Assembly: GCA_964422155.1 (NCBI GenBank)
Contig: CAYQZZ010000026.1
Location: 1-25,746 of the forward strand
Reading direction: 5' to 3'
Source: JBGPRB01 sp964422155
GTDB lineage: Bacteria > Chloroflexota > Dehalococcoidia > Dehalococcoidales > RBG-16-60-22
Length of the DNA stretch: 25,746 nucleotides
Positions 7,191 through 15,402 of the stretch are shown in pieces; the stretch's first letter is position 1; the number at the start of each line of letters is the position of its first letter. A program made the position numbers and the translations under genes. The notes below the pieces were generated by a model. It was given only the letters and a program-made list of their open reading frames with translations, did not search any database and was not told the DNA's origin.

Positions 7191-9353
7191 GTGACAAGAA
7201 TGGAGACTAAAACAAATTCCGAAACGAAGGAAAGACACAGTGAAAAGGTAGTCAAATCCACGTGCAGAATGTGCCACGGCGTATGTGGTGTCTTGGTGCA
7301 CATTCAAAATGGAAGCGTGGTTGAAATCACCGGGGACCCGGACTGTCCTACTTCATGCGGTTATATTTGCCCCAAGGGCAGGGCATCGGTGGAGTTGTTA
7401 TATCATCCTGACCGTCTCAAGTTCCCTCTCAAGAGGATGGGGGTAAAGGGAGAGAACCTATGGCAGAGAATCAGCTGGGACGAGGCACTGGATACTATCG
7501 CCGGAAGATTACTTAAAATAAAGCATGAGTTCGGTGCTGAATCAGTAGTTACAATCATAGGCACGGGGCGACCTCTCCTTCCTTTATATCAGAGGTTTTC
7601 CAATTGCTGGGGCACTCCTAATCACCTCAGTATTATTAACAATTGTTATTACCCGAGGATAGTAGCGGCACGTATGACCAGTGGCAGATTCCCCGTGTGT
7701 GATTATTACGGGTTCGGAGGGGTATACCCTAAATGTGTGTTGAACTGGGGCTGTAATATTGCGGGGTCGGGCGCCGCCGATGGTATGTGCGGTTATCAGG
7801 TTACCCAAACGGTGAAAAACGGCGCCAAACTGATAGTGGTTGACCCAAGGAAAACCGGTTTAGCCGCCCAGGCCGACCACTGGTTACAAATTCGCCCAGG
7901 CACTGACGATGCCCTGGCGCTGGGTATGCTGCACGTGATAATTAGAGAGAAGTTATACGATAAAGATTTCGTAAACAGGTGGACTATCGGTTTTGATGAG
8001 TTTGCAGAAAGAGTCGAGGAATATCCTCCGGAAAAGGTCTCGGAGATTACCTGGATTCCTGCAAAAGCTATCAGGGCGGCTGCCCAGCTATATGCCACGA
8101 CCAAACCGGCCTGCATACAATGGGGCAATGCCATTGACCAGAATATAAACACCCTCCAGACGGCTCGCGCAGTTCATTGTCTATCGGCCATTACGGGCAA
8201 TCTGGATGTTCCTGGTGGTGATATTTTCCTGGTGCCGCCCGCCGATATCAAAACACATACTGTCCATGGTAATCAAAGTCTTCCGTTGCATGAAAGGATT
8301 ACACCTGAGATAAAGTCGAAGATGATTGGCCGTGGAAAATACAAAGTCCTTGATAACTCTGTCATTCACCCGCGCCATTTACTTGATGCTATTATGTCCG
8401 GGCAGCCGTATCCTATCAAAGCCCTGTTCGTTATGGGTAGCAATACGCTGCTCAATCAAACTGACCCGGTAAGGACAGCTCAGGCATTCAGGAAGGTCGA
8501 TTTTACCGTGGTGACAGAACTTTTCATGACTCCTACCGCTCAAATGGCGGATATATTACTCCCGGCGTCAAGCTGGCTGGAAAATGACGAAGTAGCTGAT
8601 GTACATATGGGCTGGTGCGTTCTCATCAGGCAAAAGGTGGCCGAGATAGGGGAGTGCCGCGATGATAAACAAATCCTGTTTGACCTAGCCCGTAGATTGG
8701 GCATGAGTGATGATTTCCCGTGGAAAGATGTCAGGGAGTTTTGTGACTGGACACTGGAAGGTGCCGGCCTGACTTTTGAGGAATTCAAGAATCTGGGGAT
8801 ACTGAAGGGTAAGATGCGATACCGAAAATACGAGCAGGAAGGGTTTGCCACGCCCTCTGGAAAGGTTGAACTGCGGTGCTCTACCCTTGAATCAATGGGC
8901 TATGACCCGCTGCCCTATTATGTCGAGCCGCCGGAGAGTCCGTACTCAACACCTGATTTATTCAAGGATTTCCCCCTGATTATCACTACCGGTAGTAGAA
9001 TCCAGGGTTACTTTTGTTCTGAGGGCAGGCAGATACCGTCACTGCGTCATCTCAATCCTGACCCTGTAATGGAAATCCACCCTGATACCGCAGGCAGTCT
9101 GGGTATAGAGTCTGGAGACTGGGTCTGGATTGAAAGTCTCCGAGGCAGAATTAAGCAGAGAGCAAAATTAACAGACGGGATTCACCCTGGGGTAATTCAC
9201 GCCCAGCATGGCTGGTGGTTTCCGGAGAAAGAGCCGCCTGAATATGGTTTCACGGAATCAAACGTGAATGTTTTAGCAGCAGATATGCCCTGTGACCCTC
9301 ACACCGGTTCCGAGTCACTCAGGGCATTTCTGTGCAAGGTATATAAAGCCTAG
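7191..9353 (+). CDS. Molybdopterin (Mo/W-bis-MGD) oxidoreductase, DMSO-reductase family, with own [4Fe-4S] site
   Basis: The 720-residue protein is a single-subunit-sized member of the DMSO reductase family. An N-terminal [4Fe-4S] motif is formed by Cys25, Cys28, Cys32 and Cys60 (CRMCHGVC ... CPKGRA). Lys62 is the usual bridge toward the pterin. FPLKRMG and ISWDEALDTIA follow. Cys152 (INNCYYPRIVAARMTSG) is in the place of the metal ligand. Later motifs include VVDPRKTGLAAQAD, ATPSGKVELRCS and a C-terminal pterin-binding domain with HAQHGWW. Length and layout recall polysulfide or thiosulfate reductase catalytic subunits and acetylene hydratase. The Asp that follows the second cluster Cys in acetylene hydratase is His29 here. 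No Tat signal and no adjacent Fe-S or membrane subunit are seen, which argues for a cytosolic enzyme. The start is GTG 7191 or ATG 7200; neither has a strong ribosome-binding site. The reaction is unknown. Confidence 0.85.
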   Translation: MTRMETKTNSETKERHSEKVVKSTCRMCHGVCGVLVHIQNGSVVEITGDPDCPTSCGYICPKGRASVELLYHPDRLKFPLKRMGVKGENLWQRISWDEALDTIAGRLLKIKHEFGAESVVTIIGTGRPLLPLYQRFSNCWGTPNHLSIINNCYYPRIVAARMTSGRFPVCDYYGFGGVYPKCVLNWGCNIAGSGAADGMCGYQVTQTVKNGAKLIVVDPRKTGLAAQADHWLQIRPGTDDALALGMLHVIIREKLYDKDFVNRWTIGFDEFAERVEEYPPEKVSEITWIPAKAIRAAAQLYATTKPACIQWGNAIDQNINTLQTARAVHCLSAITGNLDVPGGDIFLVPPADIKTHTVHGNQSLPLHERITPEIKSKMIGRGKYKVLDNSVIHPRHLLDAIMSGQPYPIKALFVMGSNTLLNQTDPVRTAQAFRKVDFTVVTELFMTPTAQMADILLPASSWLENDEVADVHMGWCVLIRQKVAEIGECRDDKQILFDLARRLGMSDDFPWKDVREFCDWTLEGAGLTFEEFKNLGILKGKMRYRKYEQEGFATPSGKVELRCSTLESMGYDPLPYYVEPPESPYSTPDLFKDFPLIITTGSRIQGYFCSEGRQIPSLRHLNPDPVMEIHPDTAGSLGIESGDWVWIESLRGRIKQRAKLTDGIHPGVIHAQHGWWFPEKEPPEYGFTESNVNVLAADMPCDPHTGSESLRAFLCKVYKA

Positions 9354-9505
9354 TTTCTGACACTCAGTAGATGCCAATATTGTCGAAGTAGGTTCTCAAG
9401 GAAATTTGAATACATGAACTGGACAGACATAATTAAACTGATAAATGGAAGCTGAACAAATAACTACTCCCAAGCATTAATTTGCGGCAACACGGTGCGA
9501 ACTGC

Positions 9506-9525
9506 GAGGCTGAGAAATCAGCCTC
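9506..9525 (+). terminator. Eight-base hairpin, possible terminator after the 720-aa oxidoreductase
   Basis: GAGGCTGA (9506-9513) and TCAGCCTC (9518-9525) pair perfectly around the stable tetraloop GAAA. The following bases are CTCTTATTCC, only moderately T-rich, so termination is plausible but not certain. It lies about 150 bases after the stop codon at 9353. Confidence 0.4.
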
Positions 9526-9627
9526 CTCTTATTCCTCGAGGTAACGAACTGACGAGATGTGTCATGGAAAGCTGATAGCTAAGCTGCTCTATAAGAGATA
9601 TTCACGACATAAACCGAAGCAAATATA

Positions 9628-9657
9628 TTGATTTTAAAATTACATAAGTAATATAAT
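9628..9657 (+). promoter_or_regulatory. Promoter of the orphan transhydroxylase-type gene
   Basis: TTGATT (9628-9633), an 18-base spacer and a perfect TATAAT (9652-9657). The spacer and first base of the -10 hold an inverted repeat, ATTAC-ataa-GTAAT (9639-9652), where a regulator could compete with polymerase. Transcription would start near 9664, giving a 60-base leader. Confidence 0.6.
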
Positions 9658-9690
9658 CGCGTATGACCACACAAGCTCCTCAGGAATTAC

Positions 9691-9711
9691 ATGTCTGATT
9701 ATTATTTATGA
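9691..9711 (+). other. Six-codon upstream frame in phase with the gene start
   Basis: AGGAATTAC precedes ATG 9691, which encodes MSDYYL and stops at TGA (9709-9711). The main gene starts at 9724 in the same frame, with a similar context (GGTAATTATC then ATG TCG GAC, MSDG). The two starts look like duplicated sequence, the first closed by a stop. It may be a leader peptide or an abandoned start. Confidence 0.35.
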
Positions 9712-9723
9712 GAGGTAATTATC

Positions 9724-12372
9724 ATGTCGGACGGAATAAGTAAGTTGGTTACAGGTGGTGCGGTGGAAACGCGAGTCAGGAGTGTCGGTTTTTTAGGTTT
9801 ACCCGGCGGCGGAGCTGAAGGGGTGGTTGATGTTAAGAACGGGAAAATAGTAAGAATTAGGCCGTTACACTATGATTGGAAATATGATAAGAAGCATTTA
9901 AATCCCTGGAAGCTGGCGAAGAATGGCAAAACCCTGGAACCTCTTATGAAATCGCTGCCTGGCACTTTTTCATTGGCGTATAAAAAGCGGGTATATTCTC
10001 CCAACCGGATTAGGTACCCCTTGAAGAGGATTGATTGGGACCCAAACGGCGAGAGAAACCCACAAAACAGGGGAAAGAGCAAATACAAGAGGATTTCGTG
10101 GGACGAGGCTACCAATATCATAGCCAGTGAAATAAAGAGGATACATAAGGAATACGGCCCGCTGGCGATACTGACACAGCAAGAAGGGCACGGGGAGAAC
10201 AAGTGGCTGCAAGGCCCCCACGGCATGCCTACGCTGCTTCTTAAGAAGATGGGTGGTTACACGCAGCAGATTAGGAATGCGGATAGTTGGGAAGGGTGGT
10301 ACTACGGCGCCGAACACGTGTGGGGACAGGGATTGTTTGGTCATTATTTCCCGGCAAATAATGTATTGAAGGATGTTATAGATAACTGTGATATACTTCT
10401 GGTCTGGGGAGGTGACCCGGAAACAACAACCTGGGGATTTTGCGGTCAGCTTGCCAGCCGGGTATCCTATTTCTGGACGGAGGTTGGCATTAAACAGGTA
10501 TATATCTGCCCAGATCTGAATTACGGTGCCGCTGTTCATGCTGATAAATGGATTCCCGTGCTGCCCAACACCGATGCCGCTCTGCAACTGGCGATAATAT
10601 ATACCTGGATAAAAGAAGGCACCTATAACAAGAACTATGTGGCCACCCATACTGTCGGCTTCGATAAGGTAGAATCCTATGTTATGGGCGAGGAAGACGG
10701 CGTGCCTAAAACTCCTGAGTGGGCTTCCCCCAAGTGTGGCGTCCCGGAATGGACCATCAAGGCGCTGGCCAGGGAGTTTGCCTCCAAGATAACATCAACA
10801 GTGCACTTTTTTGGTGGCGGTTTTATACGCGGGCCCTGGTCCAGTGAACCTGCCAGGCTGGAAGTGATTATGCTAGGGATGCAGGGGCTGGGTGGTCCTG
10901 GCGTTCACCAGTGCCAGATAACCTGGCAAGGAACGCCCAGAAGCGAGAAGGCGCCCAAAAATAGACTTTACACCTTCGGAGCATCCAGCACCGGCACCGA
11001 ATATCCGTTTGATGACCGGGTAACGTATCCTATGAGGGGTAACAGCCGTGTCAACCAGAAACAGTTTTTCCCCAAGACTATGTTCCACGAGGCCATTCTT
11101 AATCCACCTTGTAGTTGGTATGGCAAGAGCCAATGCTCGGCACCGCCTGAAGACCAGTTTATCCAATACAAGTACCCGGCTGATGGTTGCCCTGAGATAC
11201 ACATGGTCTGGACCGATAGCCCCTGTATGACCACCTGCTGGAATCAGGGAACGAAGACATTGGAAGCCTTCAGAAGCCCCAAGATAGAGTTCGTTCTTCA
11301 CCAGCACCCGTGGCTTGAGAATGATTGTCTATTTTCTGATATTATCCTGCCGGCATGTACCACATATGAAGTAGACGATATCATGCCAAACTACTGGCCA
11401 GGACTACAGTTTAGCAACGTGATGTTCCAGAGGCAAGCCATCAAGCCAATCGGTGAGTCCAAGAGTGACTACGAAATAACATGTGAAATTGCTAAGAAGC
11501 TCGGAATGGAAGAGGCGGTTACGGAAGGCAAAAGCTTAGAGGAATGGTTTAAATGGACCTTTGAGAGTCTGGGATTGCCAGACCTTATCAGCTGGGAAGA
11601 CTTCAAAGAAAAGGAGTACTACGTTTTCCCTACCGCTAAGGACTGGGAAAAAGACCCGCCCGGCCTTAGAGCTTTCTACGAGGACCCCGAAAAGAACCCC
11701 CTGCCTACGCCCTCAGGCAAGCTGGAGTTCTACTCGGAGAGATTGGCCAAGCACTTCCCCGATGATACGGAAAGGCCGCCAATACCGAAATGGATTGAAA
11801 AAGGCCCATGGCATGATGAAAGGCTCTCAGGTGAAAGGGCCAAGAAGTACCCTCTGCTTATGATGTCCAACCACGGCCGGTGGCGGATGCACGCCCAGTG
11901 TGATGACATAACCTGGACAAGGGAAATCTTGACCTGTAAGGTAAGGGGGCCGGATGGCTACATGTACGAGCCTCTCTGGCTACACCCTTCAACCGCTGAA
12001 GTAAGAGGTATCAGAGACGGCGACATCGTCAGGGCATACAACGAGAGAGGTTCCGTCCTCTGTGGCGCACGAGTATGGGAAAGGATAATGCCTGGAGTAG
12101 CTTATGTGGACCATGGTTCTAGAGTTGATTGGATTATACCGGGAGAGCTTGACCGGGGAGGCGCCATTAACCTCATATCCCCAGATAAGACAGTTTCTAA
12201 GAATTGCCCCGGCATGGCCAGCAGCGGTTACCTGGTTGAGGTCGAAAGAGTCAATATGGTTCAGATGGAAGAGTGGAGGAAACAGTATCCTGAAGCCTTT
12301 GAAAGAGAATATGACCCAGCCTCCGGACTGCGCTTTAACGCCTGGGTTGAAGGCAGTATATATAGAAAATGA
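9724..12372 (+). CDS. Transhydroxylase-like molybdopterin alpha subunit, orphan (882 aa)
   Basis: The 882-residue protein belongs to the pyrogallol transhydroxylase large-subunit branch of the DMSO reductase family. It lacks the N-terminal cysteine cluster motif, as AthL does, and begins its fold at GVVDVKNGKIVRIRPL. Shared landmarks are RIRYPLKRIDWDPNGERNP, ISWDEAT, the HGENK segment with His156, and NADSWEGW, in which Asp187-Ser188-Trp189 matches the Asp-Ser-Trp holding molybdenum through Ser in AthL. The stretches carrying Trp354, Tyr404, Cys557 and Tyr560 of AthL are different here (for example GGGFIRGPW for GGWGG), so pyrogallol is an unlikely substrate. The closest protein in the window is the alpha subunit at 18101. 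No Fe-S partner gene follows; a subunit encoded elsewhere, perhaps the one at 20699, would be needed. Resorcinol-hydroxylase-like activity is another option. There is no signal peptide. Confidence 0.85.
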   Translation: MSDGISKLVTGGAVETRVRSVGFLGLPGGGAEGVVDVKNGKIVRIRPLHYDWKYDKKHLNPWKLAKNGKTLEPLMKSLPGTFSLAYKKRVYSPNRIRYPLKRIDWDPNGERNPQNRGKSKYKRISWDEATNIIASEIKRIHKEYGPLAILTQQEGHGENKWLQGPHGMPTLLLKKMGGYTQQIRNADSWEGWYYGAEHVWGQGLFGHYFPANNVLKDVIDNCDILLVWGGDPETTTWGFCGQLASRVSYFWTEVGIKQVYICPDLNYGAAVHADKWIPVLPNTDAALQLAIIYTWIKEGTYNKNYVATHTVGFDKVESYVMGEEDGVPKTPEWASPKCGVPEWTIKALAREFASKITSTVHFFGGGFIRGPWSSEPARLEVIMLGMQGLGGPGVHQCQITWQGTPRSEKAPKNRLYTFGASSTGTEYPFDDRVTYPMRGNSRVNQKQFFPKTMFHEAILNPPCSWYGKSQCSAPPEDQFIQYKYPADGCPEIHMVWTDSPCMTTCWNQGTKTLEAFRSPKIEFVLHQHPWLENDCLFSDIILPACTTYEVDDIMPNYWPGLQFSNVMFQRQAIKPIGESKSDYEITCEIAKKLGMEEAVTEGKSLEEWFKWTFESLGLPDLISWEDFKEKEYYVFPTAKDWEKDPPGLRAFYEDPEKNPLPTPSGKLEFYSERLAKHFPDDTERPPIPKWIEKGPWHDERLSGERAKKYPLLMMSNHGRWRMHAQCDDITWTREILTCKVRGPDGYMYEPLWLHPSTAEVRGIRDGDIVRAYNERGSVLCGARVWERIMPGVAYVDHGSRVDWIIPGELDRGGAINLISPDKTVSKNCPGMASSGYLVEVERVNMVQMEEWRKQYPEAFEREYDPASGLRFNAWVEGSIYRK

Positions 12373-12719
12373 TTTATCTTTCACGGCACCTGGCAAGAAA
12401 AGGAGGGTTAACTCATACGAGCGGACTGTTTCCAATACTAGGCTAAGAAAGAAATGAAAGGTCCAAAGAGTATACCCTTGAAGAATGGGAGCCTGCCACA
12501 CAAGGAATAAGCCCCATATATAGCACCAAGATGTTGAGAATCGGAAAGAACTAATTCCTGATACAAATAGTATCAAGGTTAACACAGGGCTGGATACCTC
12601 ACTTAAACAAATATCCAGCCTTTTTTTATTTATTACACAATGTGGCTGACTGTGTGACAAGTCTAGTGACTACCTAAGCAGCATTGGCGATAGCTGGAGT
12701 TATACTAATAATGTCTAGC
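12373..12719. other. Gap between convergent units, no gene seen
   Basis: The stretch follows the orphan alpha subunit and faces the end of the Liv operon. An AAGGAGGG motif near 12400 resembles a ribosome-binding site but has no start codon or credible frame behind it, which could mark a lost downstream gene. A terminator is at 12588-12627. No terminator with a T-run was found for the minus-strand Liv operon. Confidence 0.55.
12588..12627 (+). terminator. Rho-independent terminator
   Basis: A nine-base perfect stem, GGCTGGATA (12588-12596) with TATCCAGCC (12612-12620), is followed at once by seven T (12621-12627). It terminates plus-strand transcription from the orphan alpha subunit, 215 bases after its stop. 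Confidence 0.8.
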
Positions 12720-13697
12720 TCAGTGCCTGCTAGCTAATTGTACCAAGGAGCGGTAAGGTCGGGACTTGCGTACGGCGCCCATAATACCGTGCGGTGCCAC
12801 TAACATTACCCCAACCAGGATTATGCCTTGTATGATCAGGCTGTATCCGACGTATCTAGCTAGTGCGAAGTGCAAAAAGACAACGATAAGCGTACCAATA
12901 ATCGGCCCCGCTTGAGAGCGCAGGCCTCCAATGACGGCAGCAAGTATGCATATCATTGTCCACTTTATATTGAAGGCGCTGGTCGGCTCTATGGCCGCTT
13001 GGGAGATGTAGAATATAGCCCCGGCTATTCCCGTTACAATAGCGCCGATGATGAAGGAGAACAACTTTAATCGGAAGACGTTTATCCCGGAACTTGCGGC
13101 AGTGGTATCATTATCGCGAATTGCCGCCAGACCCAGCCCCAGTTTGGAACGCAAGATGAACCACATAAGGAAAATTGATGCCAGCCCGATAACGAGGGCG
13201 AGCCAGTAAACTTCCGCCGTGGAAAATTCACCGGCACCTTTGAGCACGTAGCCAGCACCCCCACCTTGTAGCTTCCCTCCGACAGGTTTCCAGAGCAAAA
13301 ACACATACTTCAGTGCTTCAGGTACCACCAGTGTCCCGATAGCGAAATAGATGCCTCTTAGCCTGAAGACAGGAACAGATATGAGAAGGGCAAATATTGC
13401 CGCGACTATAGCCCCCGCTATTATTCCCACATAAATTGGGATACCGACCCAGGCGAGCATTATCATGGTGTACCCAGCCAGCCCAATGAACGCAGGCTGG
13501 CACAGGGATATCAAACCGGAGTAGCCACAAAGCAAGTTCCACATATTCGCTATGGCTAGGTAGATGCAAAAGAGGCGGATATAAATGAGCCACTGTTGGG
13601 GCAGTCCGATTACCGGCAGCACCGCCAGCACGATTATAATCACTATTAGCAGTATTAAGCGTACACTCAATTTCAATTGAGGAATGGTAAATCTCAT
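12720..13697 (-). CDS. livM: Liv-type ABC transporter permease (LivM-like)
   Basis: The 325-residue protein is an inner-membrane permease of the branched-chain amino acid/aromatic-compound (HAAT) ABC family. It has about nine to ten hydrophobic segments and the LivM landmarks NLLCGYSGLISLCQPAFIGL (53-72), RLRGIYFAIGTL (113-124), and the cytoplasmic loop GLGLAAIRDNDTTAASSGIN that contacts the ATPases. The C-terminal GGLRSQAGPIIGTLIVV and APHGIMGAVRK are also typical. It starts at 13697, with an AGGAG that overlaps the stop of the LivH gene seven bases upstream, so the two are translationally linked. It is the last gene of the K-G-F-H-M operon. Substrate specificity is set by the binding protein and is unknown; an aromatic acid or phenol is inferred from neighbours. 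Confidence 0.88.
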   Translation of the reverse strand: MRFTIPQLKLSVRLILLIVIIIVLAVLPVIGLPQQWLIYIRLFCIYLAIANMWNLLCGYSGLISLCQPAFIGLAGYTMIMLAWVGIPIYVGIIAGAIVAAIFALLISVPVFRLRGIYFAIGTLVVPEALKYVFLLWKPVGGKLQGGGAGYVLKGAGEFSTAEVYWLALVIGLASIFLMWFILRSKLGLGLAAIRDNDTTAASSGINVFRLKLFSFIIGAIVTGIAGAIFYISQAAIEPTSAFNIKWTMICILAAVIGGLRSQAGPIIGTLIVVFLHFALARYVGYSLIIQGIILVGVMLVAPHGIMGAVRKSRPYRSLVQLASRH

Positions 13698-13704
13698 GTT
13701 TCTC

Positions 13705-14607
13705 CTAACGGCCGAATATGCCTTGTGGCCTCACCGCCAATACGACCAGCACTGTGGCGTAAAGGACGAGCATCTGTGCGGTGGCACCCAGGAAATAGCC
13801 ACCAAAGGTCTGAGCTAACCCCAGGAACATACCCCCGATAAATGTCCCCAGCATGCTGCCTAAACCACCTACTATGATGACGCCAAAGGCAATGATGAGA
13901 AAGGACACGCCTGATGTCGGGTTAAAGGGGAAAGTCAAGCCAAGGAACACGCCGGCTATAGCCGCTATTGCCATGGCGATACCAAAGGCGAAGGCATATA
14001 CGCGGTTGTTATTTATTCCCATCAAACTAGCCGCTCTCTTGTCCTGAGAGGCGGCATTAATCGCCTTACCCAGGTAGGTCCTCCTCAAGAATTCACGGAG
14101 GGCAAGCATCACGATTAAAGCCGCAATAAAATCTAGCAGGTAGATTAACGGGACACGGAGTGCGCCCACGCTAAAGCTTTCCAAGGCATAAGGTGGTGTT
14201 AAACCCCTTGACAGCGGCGTCCAGAGTCTCTGACAAGTATTTTGGATTATTAGGGAAATACCAAAGGCGATTATCAATGGAGCTTCCATTGATATTCCAA
14301 AAGCCCGGCTCATCAGGAATTTTTGGATAGCGTAGCCGATGGCAAACAACAGAGGCATAACAATGACCAAGCTTAGAATAGGGTCTATCCCCAAATTAGA
14401 TATTACTAAGTATTTATGGCCAAGAAGTTCGCCGCTCATCAGGGAAAAAGTAAAGTAGGTACCTAATATGACCAGGTCGCCGTGGGCTACGTTTATCAGT
14501 TTCATAACCCCGAAAACAAGCGAGAGGCCCAGGGCAATTAAAACGTATAAACCGCCCAGAAGAATACCCATTAATAGCGGAGTCGATAAGTCAAGCAACT
14601 CTGTCAT
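13705..14607 (-). CDS. livH: Liv-type ABC transporter permease (LivH-like)
   Basis: The 300-residue membrane protein has about eight hydrophobic segments and the LivH signatures GILLGGLYVLIALGLSLVFG (15-34), MKLINVAHGDLVILGTY (35-51), AINAASQDKRAASLMGINNN and GGLGSMLGTFIGGMFLGLAQ. It ends with the family-typical RPQGIFGR. It pairs with the LivM-like protein to form the transmembrane channel. The start at 14607 lies 23 bases after the LivF stop and has a weak ribosome-binding site, as is common inside an operon. Nothing in it indicates the substrate. Confidence 0.88.
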   Translation of the reverse strand: MTELLDLSTPLLMGILLGGLYVLIALGLSLVFGVMKLINVAHGDLVILGTYFTFSLMSGELLGHKYLVISNLGIDPILSLVIVMPLLFAIGYAIQKFLMSRAFGISMEAPLIIAFGISLIIQNTCQRLWTPLSRGLTPPYALESFSVGALRVPLIYLLDFIAALIVMLALREFLRRTYLGKAINAASQDKRAASLMGINNNRVYAFAFGIAMAIAAIAGVFLGLTFPFNPTSGVSFLIIAFGVIIVGGLGSMLGTFIGGMFLGLAQTFGGYFLGATAQMLVLYATVLVVLAVRPQGIFGR

Positions 14608-14630
14608 CTATAGTACATCCAAATCAGCTT

Positions 14631-15371
14631 TCATACACCAAAGTATGCTTTTCTCACATCCTCCTCCTCCTGAAGTTCCGCGGGGGTGCCGCTTAAAACA
14701 ACGCGCCCCGATTCCAGAATATAAGCTCTGTCAGCTTCTTGTAGGGTTCGCCTTACGTTCTGTTCGACAAAGAGGATAGTAATGCCCCTTTCTCTAATTT
14801 CCCTCAGTGCTCTATACAGTTTATCAAGAACGATGGGGGCCAGGCCCAGCGAGATTTCATCAAGGAGCATGAGCTTCGGGTCTGCCATTAAGCCCCGCCC
14901 TATCGCTAACATCTGCTGCTCTCCCCCGCTTAGTGTCTTGGCCAGCTGGTTCTTCCTCTCTTCTAGTATGGGGAAGTGCCCGTAAACTTGTTGGAGATTC
15001 TGTTCTCTCTTGGGCCTCGCCTTGCGATTGTAGGAACCTATTATGAGATTATCCAGCACGCTCATCTCGGGGAAAAGTCTTCTTCCTTCGGGAACCTGGG
15101 AGATGCCAAGTTCAACTATCTGAAAGGGGTCCAATGCCGAGATATCCTTCCCCTCAAATTCAATGCTGCCTTTAGTGGGATGCAGCAGGCCCGATATTGT
15201 GTCCAGCAGGGTAGATTTGCCTGATGTATTGGCGCCAATAAGAGCCAGCATTTCGCCGGGTTTAACTTCTAGCGACACATCCCACAGGGCTTGAAAACTG
15301 CCGTGAAATACGTCTATATTGCTAACTTTTAGCAACGCATCTTGAGACGTTTCTTGAGTATGCTTTTCCAT
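14631..15371 (-). CDS. livF: Liv-type ABC transporter ATPase (LivF-like)
   Basis: The 246-residue ATPase drives the importer. Walker A is GANTSGKST (46-54), an unusual but functional-looking variant of the common GPNGAGKTT. The signature LSGGEQQMLAIGRGLM (147-162), Walker B LMLLDE (167-172) and the FVEQNV switch region (201-206) are intact. SQVPEGRRLFPEMSVLDNL (91-109) is the Q-loop and helical region diagnostic for LivF. Walker B is followed by Ile where most members have Pro (LDEISLGLAP). It lies 31 bases downstream of the LivG gene and 23 bases upstream of LivH. Confidence 0.88.
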   Translation of the reverse strand: MEKHTQETSQDALLKVSNIDVFHGSFQALWDVSLEVKPGEMLALIGANTSGKSTLLDTISGLLHPTKGSIEFEGKDISALDPFQIVELGISQVPEGRRLFPEMSVLDNLIIGSYNRKARPKREQNLQQVYGHFPILEERKNQLAKTLSGGEQQMLAIGRGLMADPKLMLLDEISLGLAPIVLDKLYRALREIRERGITILFVEQNVRRTLQEADRAYILESGRVVLSGTPAELQEEEDVRKAYFGV

Positions 15372-15402
15372 CTTAGTTTAAAAGAATCCTGATCGCCGCC
15401 CG

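Larger units (their letters stand above)
9354..9723. other. 370-base regulatory gap upstream of the orphan alpha subunit
   Basis: No gene is seen. The stretch contains a perfect hairpin at 9506-9525, a good promoter at 9628-9657 and a short upstream reading frame at 9691-9711, each listed separately. The rest is AT-rich towards the promoter. Confidence 0.6.

Noticed and set aside
7191..9353. Annotation as acetylene hydratase
   Set aside because: The essential Asp after the second cluster Cys is His here; only general family layout matches.
9354..9723. Molybdenum-cofactor riboswitch upstream of the orphan alpha gene
   Set aside because: Only one simple hairpin is visible and it lies upstream of the predicted promoter of that gene; no multi-stem architecture could be supported by eye.
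9970..10650. Minus-strand 226-residue frame
   Set aside because: Lies wholly inside the orphan molybdopterin subunit; no start signals or motifs.
11989..12660. Minus-strand 223-residue frame reaching past the end of the orphan alpha gene
   Set aside because: Mostly antisense to coding sequence and crosses a plus-strand terminator; no recognisable domain.
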